From Methanosarcinales archaeon Methan_01 (GTDB lineage: Archaea > Halobacteriota > Methanosarcinia > Methanotrichales > Methanotrichaceae), in contig LUYE01000013.1 in NCBI GenBank assembly GCA_001602645.1, forward strand, positions 19,226 through 83,225: a stretch of 64,000 nucleotides of DNA, in the 5' to 3' direction. The translations under genes were made by a program, and so were the position numbers. A model generated the notes under the pieces. It was not told where the DNA came from and ran no database searches. It saw nothing but the letters and a program-made list of their open reading frames with translations. Below, piece by piece: positions 53,530-62,030 of this stretch. Every line of letters begins with the position of its first letter. Position 1 is the stretch's first letter.

Positions 53530-55374
53530 TCATTCAAACTCGGGGAGCATGTAGGCGATGTCGTCCTGGGGGTGGCGGTAGAGCCTGGAGTCGAGCCTCT
53601 TCTGGTCTAGGATGTGGCCGATGATCCCTATGCTCCTCCCGAGGGCGAAGAGGCCGTTGAGGTAGCCGTACCTGATGACGTCGTCGATATCCCTCTCGTC
53701 GAAGACCTCGCAGGACCCCATCAGGTCGATGAAGAGGATCCCTATACATCCGTCGACGTTCAGGATCAGGTTTCCCTTCTTGGCGGTGGTGATCTCCTGG
53801 ACGGAAAGGGCGTAGTCGAGGAGGTCGGTCCTCTCGAAGTTCTCTCGCGCGTAGCCGATGAGGAGCTCCACCCTCTTGTCGGGGTTCTTGACGCTCTTGA
53901 TCCGGTGGCCGATCCCGGGGATGTTGACCCCTTTTGCCTTCATATCCCGGACGAACTCCTCAGGGGAGAGGCCCGCGTCCCGAGCCCTCTTGAACTCCCG
54001 AGCGGCGTCGTCGATCGCCCCGCCGAACCGGGGCCCGATGGTGAGGAGGCCGCTCGCGAGGGAGGATATCAGGTCCTTTCCGGCGCAGGAGGCGACGATG
54101 GCGTTGTGGGCCGCCGAGACGGCGGGGCCATGATCGGCGACGATCTGGAGGACGAGCTCGATGAACTCCGCTGCCCAGGGTGGGATCTCCTTCTTGAACC
54201 AGAGGAGGCCGATCACCCCGCCTATACCCATCCCGTCCTCCAGGACCCGGCCGAGGGGCTTTCCGGCGTAGAGGACCTCCTCGCCCCGGTCGTCGGAGAT
54301 GGTGCAGATTAGGTTCGTCGACTTTCGGACGATCCCTTCCGAGGCGGCCTTGGCGTAGTCCATGGGGATCTTCGGGATCTCCGGCTCCTCCGGCTTCCGG
54401 ACCTTCCCCTCGGCGAGGAGCCCCTCGTAGACCTTCCTGATTTCGTCGCCGTAGCTATCGAAGGATTCGGGGACGATCGCCCCCGCCTCCTTCAGGGCCC
54501 GGTTCTTGGCGTCGGCGGTCTCCAGGTCGGTCTGGGCCTTGGCCCCGGCGTGGCCGAACTGGACGCTCCCGGGGAGGATCTTGGAGCAGGTCCCCGTCAC
54601 CCAGATCACCAGGGGCTTTTTTATCTGGCCGGCCTTCAGGGCCTCGACGATCCTGTACTCGTCGGTGCCGCCGACCTCGCCGAGGCAGGCGATGATGGCG
54701 ACCTGGGGGTTTGCCTCGAACCGGAGGATGTGGTCCAGGAGGCTGCTCCCCGGATACCTATCGCCTCCGATGGCGATCCCCTCGACGACGCCGCTCGAGT
54801 TTCTGGCGATGATATTGAAGGCCTCGTTGAGCATCCCTCCGGACTTGGAGACGAAGCCGACAGAGCCCGGCCGGTGGAGCTTAGACTCAACGATGTTCTC
54901 GATGGTCCCGGCGGTATTTCCGATCCTGAAGGCGCCGGCGGCGAGGCCGCCAACGGTGGCGGGTCCGATGATAGTCTTCTTCATCTTCCGCGCCGTCGCA
55001 GCCATCACCCTTGCCATCCTCTCGGGGACCCCCTCGGCGATGATCGCCACCGTCTTTATGCTCGGCTGGCCGAGGGCCTCCATGGTGGTGTCGAAGGCGG
55101 ACCGGAAGGAGGCGAAGTTTACCATCACCTCCGCCGAGGGGTGGGCGGCCGCCGCCTCGGGTATCGTCTTGTACATGGGAAGGAGGATCTCCTCGGTCCC
55201 CCAGAAGACCTTCTGGATCCCGGCCCGGTTTGGGTTGATGATGGCGGCGACGCTCGGGACCGACCTGTTGCAGAGATAGTCGAAGTCGAGCATCCTCTGG
55301 ATAGCGTTCGTCTGGAAACCGTAGACCAAGGCCCGGGTGCTTCTGTCAAACAGCTTGTAGCCCTTCATCCTCAT
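53530..55374 (-). CDS. aclB: ATP-citrate lyase, AclB (citrate synthase-like) subunit
   Basis: The 614-residue protein joins a CoA-ligase part to a citrate synthase-like C-terminus. Its CoA-ligase part shows VGFVSKSGGMLNEAFNIIARNSSGVVEGIAIGGDRYPGSSLLDH and the phosphohistidine motif SVQFGHAGAKAQ, with histidine at about 275. The C-terminal part has AHNAIVASCAGKDLISSLASGLLTIGPRFGGAIDDA, GIGHRIKSVKNPDKRVELL and NVDGCIGILFIDL. ATP-citrate lyase converts citrate, CoA and ATP to acetyl-CoA, oxaloacetate, ADP and phosphate. The start ATG at 55374 overlaps the aclA stop (TGATG); ATG 55368 is an alternative. Confidence 0.94.
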   Translation of the reverse strand: MRMKGYKLFDRSTRALVYGFQTNAIQRMLDFDYLCNRSVPSVAAIINPNRAGIQKVFWGTEEILLPMYKTIPEAAAAHPSAEVMVNFASFRSAFDTTMEALGQPSIKTVAIIAEGVPERMARVMAATARKMKKTIIGPATVGGLAAGAFRIGNTAGTIENIVESKLHRPGSVGFVSKSGGMLNEAFNIIARNSSGVVEGIAIGGDRYPGSSLLDHILRFEANPQVAIIACLGEVGGTDEYRIVEALKAGQIKKPLVIWVTGTCSKILPGSVQFGHAGAKAQTDLETADAKNRALKEAGAIVPESFDSYGDEIRKVYEGLLAEGKVRKPEEPEIPKIPMDYAKAASEGIVRKSTNLICTISDDRGEEVLYAGKPLGRVLEDGMGIGGVIGLLWFKKEIPPWAAEFIELVLQIVADHGPAVSAAHNAIVASCAGKDLISSLASGLLTIGPRFGGAIDDAAREFKRARDAGLSPEEFVRDMKAKGVNIPGIGHRIKSVKNPDKRVELLIGYARENFERTDLLDYALSVQEITTAKKGNLILNVDGCIGILFIDLMGSCEVFDERDIDDVIRYGYLNGLFALGRSIGIIGHILDQKRLDSRLYRHPQDDIAYMLPEFE

Positions 55375-56651
55375 CACTCCCCCCCGAGGGCCATCGAAAC
55401 GATCCGAGTCATGTGGGTCTCGGGGCCGTAGACGTGGATCGGGACCCCCAGCCGCTCGCCGAGCTTCCGCATGATCCAAAGGCCCTCCTCGTAGTTCGGC
55501 CCGCCCCTCCGGACGTAGATCTCGACCCCCGTCTCCCGGAGCCTCTCCTTGTAGTCCTCCAGGGCCATGACGACCCCCTTGAAGGTCTTGGCGACGTCGG
55601 TGAAGTTGGCGATCCCTCCGCCGATGAGGAGGCACTTAGGCCTTCCTTCCAGGTCTTTCTCCCGCGTCAAGAGGTCGAGGATCGTCTTGGTGTAATCGTA
55701 GGTGTCCTCGGTGGAGGGGTCACCGCTGTACTCGCCGTAGTTGGCGAGCTCTCCAGCAAAGCCGAGGTCGCAGATGGTGTCAGCGTAGATGACGGAGGCG
55801 CCGCCTCCTGCCACCATCGTCCAGACCCTCCCTCGGGGGTTCAAGATCGTCAGCTTGAGGGAGGCGCCGGTCCGGGAGTCGATCTCCTTGACGTAGGCCT
55901 CCTCCCTGGTGAGGGCCCGTCCGAAGGGCTCGGGAAACTCGATCCCTCGCCAGCTCCTCCTCTGCCAGAAGGCCTCGGCGTCGTCGAGCCTCGCCACCAG
56001 GTCGAGGGGGACGATCTTGCCGTCGGCGATGACGAAGGGGTTGATCTCGAGGTAGGCGAACCCCAGATCCCGATAGAGCCGGTAGAGCCCCTCGACGAAC
56101 CTTCCGACCATCTTGCGCCCCTCGCCGAGCTCCGCCGGGAGCCGCTCCCCGAGGTGGAGCTCCTCGGGCCTCGCCAGGACTTCGACGGAGATCTCTGTTA
56201 CGGAGTCCCAGTTCGCCTCGATCTCGACGCCGCCCCGGGTCGAGAAGTAGATGACGTCCCGGTCTCCTTCGGACTTTATGGCGACGTAGAGCTCCTCCTC
56301 CTCCCTCTCATGGGGGACGAAGGGCTCGATGAGGAAGGTGTTCAGGGTCCCGACGACCGACCCCACCAGAACCTCGCGCCCCATATTCTCCTGGATGTAC
56401 CCCTTCGCCTCGTCCCAGGAGGCGTCGAGGAGGATGAGGCCGTGAGCGCCCCTTTTTCCAAAGAGCTGGTCGGGCTTGACCACCAGCCTTTTCTTCTTGA
56501 CCCAGGGGTTTTTGATCGCCACCACCTCCAGGTCGGTTTCTGGGGTGACAAGGGCGATCTGACCATCGTAATCGAAATCGTCCGCATAATCGGGAAGGCG
56601 CTCTGCCAGGAGCTTCTTAGCGTCGTATTCCCTGATCCCTCTCTGTGCCAT
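55374..56651 (-). CDS. aclA: ATP-citrate lyase, AclA (ATP-grasp) subunit
   Basis: The 425-residue ATP-grasp and CoA-binding subunit starts MAQRGIREYDAKKLLAERL. Features are VVKPDQLFGKRGAHGLILLDASWDEAKGYIQENM, FLIEPFVPHEREEEELYVAIKSEGDRDVIYFSTRGGVEIEANWDSV, FAYLEINPFVI, RGRVWTMVAGGGASVIYADTICDLGFAGELANYGEYSGDPSTEDTYDYTKTILDL and RRGGPNYEEGL. It matches AclA of split bacterial enzymes and the N-terminal half of animal ACLY rather than succinyl-CoA synthetase. The ribosome site is AGGAGG eight bases before the ATG. aclA, aclB and the aconitase-like gene form a convincing operon. Confidence 0.94.
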   Translation of the reverse strand: MAQRGIREYDAKKLLAERLPDYADDFDYDGQIALVTPETDLEVVAIKNPWVKKKRLVVKPDQLFGKRGAHGLILLDASWDEAKGYIQENMGREVLVGSVVGTLNTFLIEPFVPHEREEEELYVAIKSEGDRDVIYFSTRGGVEIEANWDSVTEISVEVLARPEELHLGERLPAELGEGRKMVGRFVEGLYRLYRDLGFAYLEINPFVIADGKIVPLDLVARLDDAEAFWQRRSWRGIEFPEPFGRALTREEAYVKEIDSRTGASLKLTILNPRGRVWTMVAGGGASVIYADTICDLGFAGELANYGEYSGDPSTEDTYDYTKTILDLLTREKDLEGRPKCLLIGGGIANFTDVAKTFKGVVMALEDYKERLRETGVEIYVRRGGPNYEEGLWIMRKLGERLGVPIHVYGPETHMTRIVSMALGGE

Positions 56652-56776
56652 CTTCAAAACCTCCTCCCCATGGGCAGCGTCTTTTTTGTTTACAAATCTT
56701 TCTACGAAACGTCCCCGAAACGCTCCCAAAATGGGCCTGGAAAGGCTGAAATAGGGACCCCTTTCTAAGGGATTTC

Positions 56777-57787
56777 ATGGTCCGGAAGCCCCGGAAGGGC
56801 GAGACGATCAGGCCAGCAGAGGAGGTTATTGCCCGCCTGGATGCGCTTTACATGGCGTGTCCGAAATGCCCGGCAGAGCCTGCCCTCGATAAGGGCGCGA
56901 GCTTTTCCGAAGAAGCCGCGATGGAAGGGCGCCGGAAGCGGTGTTCCGGCTGCGGCAGGGCGCCCCTGGACCTGGTGATGGTGGAGGCGATGGAGGTCCT
57001 CGTCGGCCACAACCTGCGAAGCCGGACCGACCCCCTCCGCTCCATCGGCTGGCCCCTGGTGGAGGTGGGCTATCCCCTGGCCTACCCCCCGAGGCTGGGG
57101 CCAAATGAACTCATCATCGTCGGCGAGCGCCTGACGAAGGAGGCCGCCGCCGAGATCGTCGCCCAGGTCCCCGAAATAAAGGGCGTCATCCGGGGCGGGG
57201 GCGTCCCCGGCGTCGCAGACCTCCGGGCTCCGCCCACCCGCTGGGAGCTCCTGGCGGGATCGGACCTCCGCTGCGACGTCGTATCCTCATTGATCGGCGA
57301 TCTCGTTATCTACAAGCATCAGTCAAAAATACACGTCGAGTTTCCCAGACAGAGCGCGCCGAAGATGAAGATACTGGAGGAGCTTTACTTTCGGGGCAAG
57401 CTCACCACCGTAGCAGACGTCCTCTGCGGCCCCGGGACCCTGGGCCTCATGGCAGCCCTCGCCGGGGCGGAGCGGGTCGTCCTGAACGACGCCTGGCTCC
57501 CGGCGGTGGAGGACGCCATCCTCAACCTGGAGGCGAACCGCTCACTTTTGGGGATCGAGAAGATCGAGCGGCACAAGCTGCCAGCAGGCGAGGTCGGCGC
57601 AGAATCGGTCCTGGCGGCGGTGGCCGAGGGCGAAGGCTGCAAAATCGAGGTCTACTTCGGGGATGCCGAGAGGCTATTCGCCCGGGCCGAGCCGACGGAT
57701 CTCTGCTTGATCGATCCCTTCCCGGGGATGAACTTCGACCGGATCGCCGAGGCGTGCGGGGTCTGCGGGGAGGTTGTGATCGTTTAG
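56777..57787 (+). CDS. Archaeal methyltransferase-like protein with zinc ribbon
   Basis: The 336-residue protein starts with a probable zinc ribbon (CPKC near residue 28, CSGCG near 56). A central archaeal-specific part with AYPPRLGPNELIIVGERLTKEAAAEIVAQV follows. It ends in a Rossmann methyltransferase-like domain: TVADVLCGPGTLGLMAALAGAERVVLNDAWLPAVEDAILNLEANRSLLG and LCLIDPFPGMNFDRIAEACG. The layout recalls Trm5-type tRNA methyltransferases, but the catalytic NPPY-type motif is replaced by DPFPG. Substrate unknown; RNA is a reasonable guess. Confidence 0.72.
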   Translation: MVRKPRKGETIRPAEEVIARLDALYMACPKCPAEPALDKGASFSEEAAMEGRRKRCSGCGRAPLDLVMVEAMEVLVGHNLRSRTDPLRSIGWPLVEVGYPLAYPPRLGPNELIIVGERLTKEAAAEIVAQVPEIKGVIRGGGVPGVADLRAPPTRWELLAGSDLRCDVVSSLIGDLVIYKHQSKIHVEFPRQSAPKMKILEELYFRGKLTTVADVLCGPGTLGLMAALAGAERVVLNDAWLPAVEDAILNLEANRSLLGIEKIERHKLPAGEVGAESVLAAVAEGEGCKIEVYFGDAERLFARAEPTDLCLIDPFPGMNFDRIAEACGVCGEVVIV

Positions 57788-57791
57788 GAGA

Positions 57792-60056
57792 TTATCGGAG
57801 GAGGGATTCGAGGTTCTCTCGCACGAGTTTCGTGGTGGGGTGATCCTCGCCCAGACGGCTCCGAAATATCTCCAGAGCCCGCTTGTAGCTCTTCTCCGCT
57901 CCATCGATGTTGCCCTTCTTGTATAGGACGTTACCGAGGTTCATAAACGTCCTGGCAATTTCAGGATGGTTGGAGTCTAGGGCGTAGACCTTATCATAGA
58001 TCGATAGGGCTTTCTCGTAGGCTAACTTCGCCCCATCGAGATCACCCTTCTCGTATTGGACGTTACCGAGGTTCATAAACGTCCTGGCAATTTCAGGATG
58101 GTTGGAGTCTAGGGCGTAGACCTTGTCATAGATCGATAGGGCTTTCTCGTAGGCTAACTTCGCCCCATTGAGATCACCCTTCTGAGCTAGAACGTTACCG
58201 AGGTTCATAAACGTCCTGGCAATTTCAGGATGGTTGGAATCTAGGGCGTAGACCTTATCATAAATCGACAGGGCTTTCTCGTAGGCTAAATTCGCTCCAT
58301 CGAGATCACCCTTCTGGTATAGGACATTACCGAGGTTCATGTGCGTTAAGGCCACATCGGGGTGGCTGGAATCAAGGCCATAGACTTCTTTAAAGATCAA
58401 CAGAACCTTCCCATAGGCCAACTCTGCCCCATCAAGATCGCCCTTCTGTCTTAGAACGTTACCGATATTTCCAAGCGTCTTGGCCACGTTAGGGTGGTTG
58501 GAGTTTAAGCCGAAGACCTCCTTATCGATCTTCAAAGCTCGCTCGTAGGCTGCCCTTGCCTCGTCGAATTGAGCGCGGCCTTTAAGGTAGAGTCCAATCT
58601 GGTTCAGAAGGCAACTGGTCGCTCTTGGGGCAGTTCCTACCTCTTCGGCATATTTCGCTGCAACCAATGCGTGGGGATAAAGAACAGAACACTCGTCCCA
58701 GGTCCGGACATTGACGCTGTCATAAGGGAAGGCGCCATTCACAAGCCGGACAGCGGCCTCAGCCCACCGTTTCCGTTCCTCCTCGGATAATCGATCCCGC
58801 GCCACGGCCTGGACGAGCCTGTGGACGGAGAGGGAGTCACTGGCGACAGTCATAAACGAGTAGCGTTTCAGGGCGGCGACGGCGTCATTCAGCGCCATCT
58901 CATCTGAAACGGCCGAAGCCAGGGGCTCGGGCAGGTGCTCAATGCCGCCGGTCAGGAGCGACTTTGGGATGTCGTCAGGAGCCAGGAAAGAGCAGAGGTT
59001 CAAGAGATCAGCGCTGGCGGGCACCTCTTCCCTCGCCTTCCGGAACGAGATGTCCCAGGTGGTGGCGACGGTATCCGGGTAGGCGTCGGGCTTTCCGCGG
59101 CGAAGAAGCTCTTTCTGTCGTTTCTGGAAGAGCTTGAGGTAGGCCGAGAGGGAGATTCCAGTCTCCTGAATGTAGGCCCCAGCCTGCTCCAGAGCGAGGG
59201 GGAGGTCGCCGAGGGTCTCTGCCAGGGCGTGGGCGCCGTCCGTTTGCCCGGTCCGGCTCAGGAGGAATTCGACCGACTCCTGCCGGCTGAAGACGTCGAC
59301 GAGGAGGGGCTTTGCGGTGCCGCCCCAGTTCGGATTCCTGGAGGTGATGATGACGTGGCCTGCGCCGGTCCGGGGTAGGTAATCGGTCAGATTTTCAGGC
59401 TCCTGGGCGTTGTCGAAGACGAGGAGCCAGCCCCCGTTCTCCTCCAGCCAGCGCCTCACCGCCTCGACGGTGATTCTCTGGTCCTGAGAGTCCTTCTCGG
59501 GGAGGTTGAGCCTTGCGGCCAGGCCTGCATAGTCCGCGGCGAGGGTGGCGGGCTCCTCGGACCGGACCCACCAGATGACCCTGTAGTCGTCGGCGTGGCT
59601 ATAGGAGTACTCCAGAGCGAGCTGGGTCTTGCCGACGCCGCCGAGGCCGGTGATCGCCGAGGTCTGGGTAAAGGCGGCCCGCTCGCCGGAGGCGAGGGTC
59701 TCCTCCAGCTTTTCCAGCAGGTCCACGCGGCCGGTGAAGTTGGGGTTGTGGGGGTGGGGGATGTTGGAGATCCTAACAGCGGAACTTGACTCTGAAACTT
59801 TAATTTCTAGCTCAGTTTTATTTTTACCCTTCGAAATCATATTTGTGTAGATCCAGAATATGAGTGATCCAATCGTTATCAAAGAAGCGATTAAACCAAC
59901 GACGATAATCCAAGAATTTTCATACCAAGGACCCCCATTGGAGATCTCTGGTCCTATTGATTCGATGCTCGTTGTATTTCTAAAACCCGTTTGGTTAGTG
60001 CCGTCCTCATCTCCCTCCACCTGGGCCAGCGCGGTTGCTGCCATCGACAGCATCAT
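57792..60056 (-). CDS. Membrane-anchored STAND (NB-ARC) NTPase with TPR repeats
   Basis: A 754-residue protein: signal-peptide-like start, short outside loop, one membrane helix (about 49-71). The NB-ARC NTPase has Walker A TGLGGVGKTQLALEY at about 136-150, Walker B WLLVFDNAQ, sensor VIITSRNPNW and GDLPLALEQAGAY. A winged-helix-like part and seven or eight TPRs of kinesin-light-chain type complete it. STAND proteins act as switches, often in defence or signalling; no effector domain is fused. Three 132-base TPR units (57936-58331) are nearly identical. The signal peptide continues upstream of 60056 in frame without a normal start codon. Confidence 0.87.
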   Translation of the reverse strand: MMLSMAATALAQVEGDEDGTNQTGFRNTTSIESIGPEISNGGPWYENSWIIVVGLIASLITIGSLIFWIYTNMISKGKNKTELEIKVSESSSAVRISNIPHPHNPNFTGRVDLLEKLEETLASGERAAFTQTSAITGLGGVGKTQLALEYSYSHADDYRVIWWVRSEEPATLAADYAGLAARLNLPEKDSQDQRITVEAVRRWLEENGGWLLVFDNAQEPENLTDYLPRTGAGHVIITSRNPNWGGTAKPLLVDVFSRQESVEFLLSRTGQTDGAHALAETLGDLPLALEQAGAYIQETGISLSAYLKLFQKRQKELLRRGKPDAYPDTVATTWDISFRKAREEVPASADLLNLCSFLAPDDIPKSLLTGGIEHLPEPLASAVSDEMALNDAVAALKRYSFMTVASDSLSVHRLVQAVARDRLSEEERKRWAEAAVRLVNGAFPYDSVNVRTWDECSVLYPHALVAAKYAEEVGTAPRATSCLLNQIGLYLKGRAQFDEARAAYERALKIDKEVFGLNSNHPNVAKTLGNIGNVLRQKGDLDGAELAYGKVLLIFKEVYGLDSSHPDVALTHMNLGNVLYQKGDLDGANLAYEKALSIYDKVYALDSNHPEIARTFMNLGNVLAQKGDLNGAKLAYEKALSIYDKVYALDSNHPEIARTFMNLGNVQYEKGDLDGAKLAYEKALSIYDKVYALDSNHPEIARTFMNLGNVLYKKGNIDGAEKSYKRALEIFRSRLGEDHPTTKLVRENLESLLR
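57936..58331 (-). repeat. Three near-identical 132-base TPR-coding repeats
   Basis: Units begin at GAGGTTCATAAACGT (57936, 58068, 58200) and are exactly 132 bases apart; a fourth, more diverged unit starts at 58332. Each codes one 44-residue TPR repeat (LDSNHPEIARTFMNLGNVL, then QKGDL-GAKLAYEKALSIYDKVYA). Identity at the DNA level, third positions included, points to recent tandem duplication or ongoing gene conversion. Copy number probably varies between strains. Confidence 0.92.
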
Positions 60057-60276
60057 CAGCGCCAGGACGATGAACGGCTTCGATCTCGTCGGGGACCCCT
60101 CCGATAATTCAGTTCAACCTCAATCTACAAAAAGCTTGGGCGAGTTCCTCGGACTTCCGATAGCCCCGCCCAACGCCGCCGCCCGGAGATCGGCGAAGAG
60201 GCCCCGCGCCCTCGTTGCAGGAAAGGAGAGATCGCGCCGGCGGCGGGGTTGTGCCGCCAGGGGGCGCCGGGGTCGA

Positions 60277-61134
60277 TCATGGCAGCGCCGCAGGGTTATA
60301 TATAAATGTATTTAAAATATCCCAGACCTCTTCGGGCAGAAAGAGGGAGAGGAAGAGGTTGGCAAAAAACCCGACGAAGATGGCTATGCTGAAGCTGAGG
60401 AGCGTTCCAAATAGGATGTACTCGCCGGTTATTCGATTCGTATTATACCTGAAGATCGATTTAGCAGCGATCAATAGGCCGATGGCGGTATATTGCTGAA
60501 ATATTATGAAAGTCAGAATTAAAAACCGTTCAAGATAGCCGATATATCTGCCCGCGCTCTCCAGGCTCCCGCTCCCGCGGCCCTTATTTTTATCGTCTTC
60601 CTGGATCTTATCTCGCCAGCCTCTGGTCATCTTCGATACGAAGATCCCTGCCGGCTGGAAGATCGCCGTATAGCTCAGCAGCACCACGGTGATGCAGATC
60701 AGCGTCGGCTCCGAGAGGCGCCCCTGAAGAGAGGAGAAATCCGGATGAAATAATGTTATCCAAACTAATATTATAACTATCATATGGGCTGCCTGGTCGC
60801 CGACAAATGACCTCACAGTATCTCCGCATCTCGACTTCACGATATCGATCGCCAGATGCGATAAGAAAAAGCTAGCGAAGACGAGAGCGGCCGGAAAGAG
60901 GCCGAGGAACGCCCAGGCGACGGACCCTGCAAGAAGGGCGACGACGCAGACGTGGAGATAGAGGTACCTCGACCTCCATCCATCCTCATATTTGCCGTCG
61001 ACCCATCGATTCGGCTGCAATACGAAATCCGCCAGCATATGTGAGAAGACCAAAAGAATCAGGAAGAACAGGCCCGATAGGCTTGAAAGTCCTGAGAGGC
61101 TCGAAAGTCCTGAGAGGTCCGAGATCGCTGTCAT
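60277..61134 (-). CDS. DUF3307 membrane protein
   Basis: The 285-residue protein has seven or eight hydrophobic helices. The N-terminal half carries the DUF3307 pattern: FSHMLADFVLQPNRWVDGKYEDG, then LYLHVCVVALL and FLSHLAIDIVKSR, GDQAAHMIVIILVW. Conserved histidines and aspartates at the membrane edge could bind metal. The gene begins 6 bases after the SatD-like gene stop, and the two families are commonly encoded together in other genomes, so they are likely partners. The extreme N-terminus has an odd LSGLSSLSGLSSLSGL repeat. Function not established. Confidence 0.85.
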   Translation of the reverse strand: MTAISDLSGLSSLSGLSSLSGLFFLILLVFSHMLADFVLQPNRWVDGKYEDGWRSRYLYLHVCVVALLAGSVAWAFLGLFPAALVFASFFLSHLAIDIVKSRCGDTVRSFVGDQAAHMIVIILVWITLFHPDFSSLQGRLSEPTLICITVVLLSYTAIFQPAGIFVSKMTRGWRDKIQEDDKNKGRGSGSLESAGRYIGYLERFLILTFIIFQQYTAIGLLIAAKSIFRYNTNRITGEYILFGTLLSFSIAIFVGFFANLFLSLFLPEEVWDILNTFIYNPAALP

Positions 61135-61140
61135 GCTACG

Positions 61141-61842
61141 CTACCTGAACCCCGGATCTTCGTCCGACCCGCACATCTCGGCCTTATTTCTGATGACATC
61201 CGAGTACCTCTGGATGATCAACTCGACGATCTCGTAGTCGGTCTGTGCAAGCCGGTAATGAACGGCAGACCCATCGATGTTCAGCATCTCGCCAATTTCC
61301 TTCAGGGTACGGCCTTCAAGCCGATACATTACAGCCTCACACTTCTTCTTCGTCCACCTATCTATCAGCCGATCTATCATCTTGCAGTGTATCTCAAGCT
61401 CCTGGTTCGTCTCCTCCCAGGGCGTTTTGACGGCCAAATTTCGCCTCTCATTTTTTATGCGATCCAGCTGCAGACCTGAGTACTCGAAAGCCTCGCCGTT
61501 CATCTCACCAACATCGCCAAGGCGATATCCCTCATCTGGGAGACGATCGATCTCGCCCACCCCGATCGAGACTCTGGCATCGATCCGAGGAAATTTCTCC
61601 TCTACGTTAAAGCCCGAGATCAACCGCAGCCGCAAGAGGATCGCATCTTTGAGAGCAGATTCGGGTTCGCTGGTGATCCCTTGAAAGCTGTCGCCTCTGT
61701 AGATAAAAGGCGGAAGCATGTATTCCCTCCCCACATATTCCAGAGATTTATTAAGATGTTCAATATAAGAAATCCCGCTGCTTTTAAGCTGCCGGGACCC
61801 GATCAAATCGCCGGTTAATACTGCATATAATTTTTCATCCAT
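61141..61842 (-). CDS. SatD-family protein with C-terminal helix-turn-helix
   Basis: The 233-residue protein has a SatD domain (1-135) and a sigma-region-4-like helix-turn-helix (about 165-215: CEAVMYRLEGRTLKEIGEMLNIDGSAVHYRLAQ). In the SatD part, VLTGDLIGSRQL, PFIYRGDSFQGI, RVSIGVGEID and NGEAFEYSGLQLD appear in the order of the metal-binding and base-recognition motifs of class III nucleotide cyclases; that resemblance is my reading and not an established assignment. TATA-like CTATATAACG lies at about 61886-61897 on this strand. It precedes the DUF3307 membrane gene by 6 bases. Confidence 0.83.
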   Translation of the reverse strand: MDEKLYAVLTGDLIGSRQLKSSGISYIEHLNKSLEYVGREYMLPPFIYRGDSFQGITSEPESALKDAILLRLRLISGFNVEEKFPRIDARVSIGVGEIDRLPDEGYRLGDVGEMNGEAFEYSGLQLDRIKNERRNLAVKTPWEETNQELEIHCKMIDRLIDRWTKKKCEAVMYRLEGRTLKEIGEMLNIDGSAVHYRLAQTDYEIVELIIQRYSDVIRNKAEMCGSDEDPGFR

Positions 61843-62030
61843 ATTATTGCCATTCTCAGATTTTTATTCGTCTCTCTTCAGTTAAGCGTTATATAGATTT
61901 TCGCCGTGGAGATCGAGTTGAAGTTGATGGGCACCCTGCCCCTTGATCCTATCTTTCTCCTGGGGTTTTCATAATCATCCGGTGCGATCTGGCGGTGAAG
62001 CTGCGGCAAGTTGAAAGTTTGATCATATCG

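Noticed and set aside
55374..56651. Succinyl-CoA synthetase beta subunit instead of AclA
   Set aside because: The C-terminal VMAGGGASVIYAD-like region with NYGEYSGDPS and the paired gene with a citrate synthase-like C-terminus fit ATP-citrate lyase, not the succinyl enzyme.
55413..56768. 451-codon open frame opposite aclA
   Set aside because: Long only because codon bias suppresses stops on the opposite strand; no recognisable domain and aclA is unambiguous.
57936..58331. 132-base repeats as a CRISPR array or satellite
   Set aside because: They are in frame within the STAND gene and encode TPR units; there is no repeat-spacer structure.
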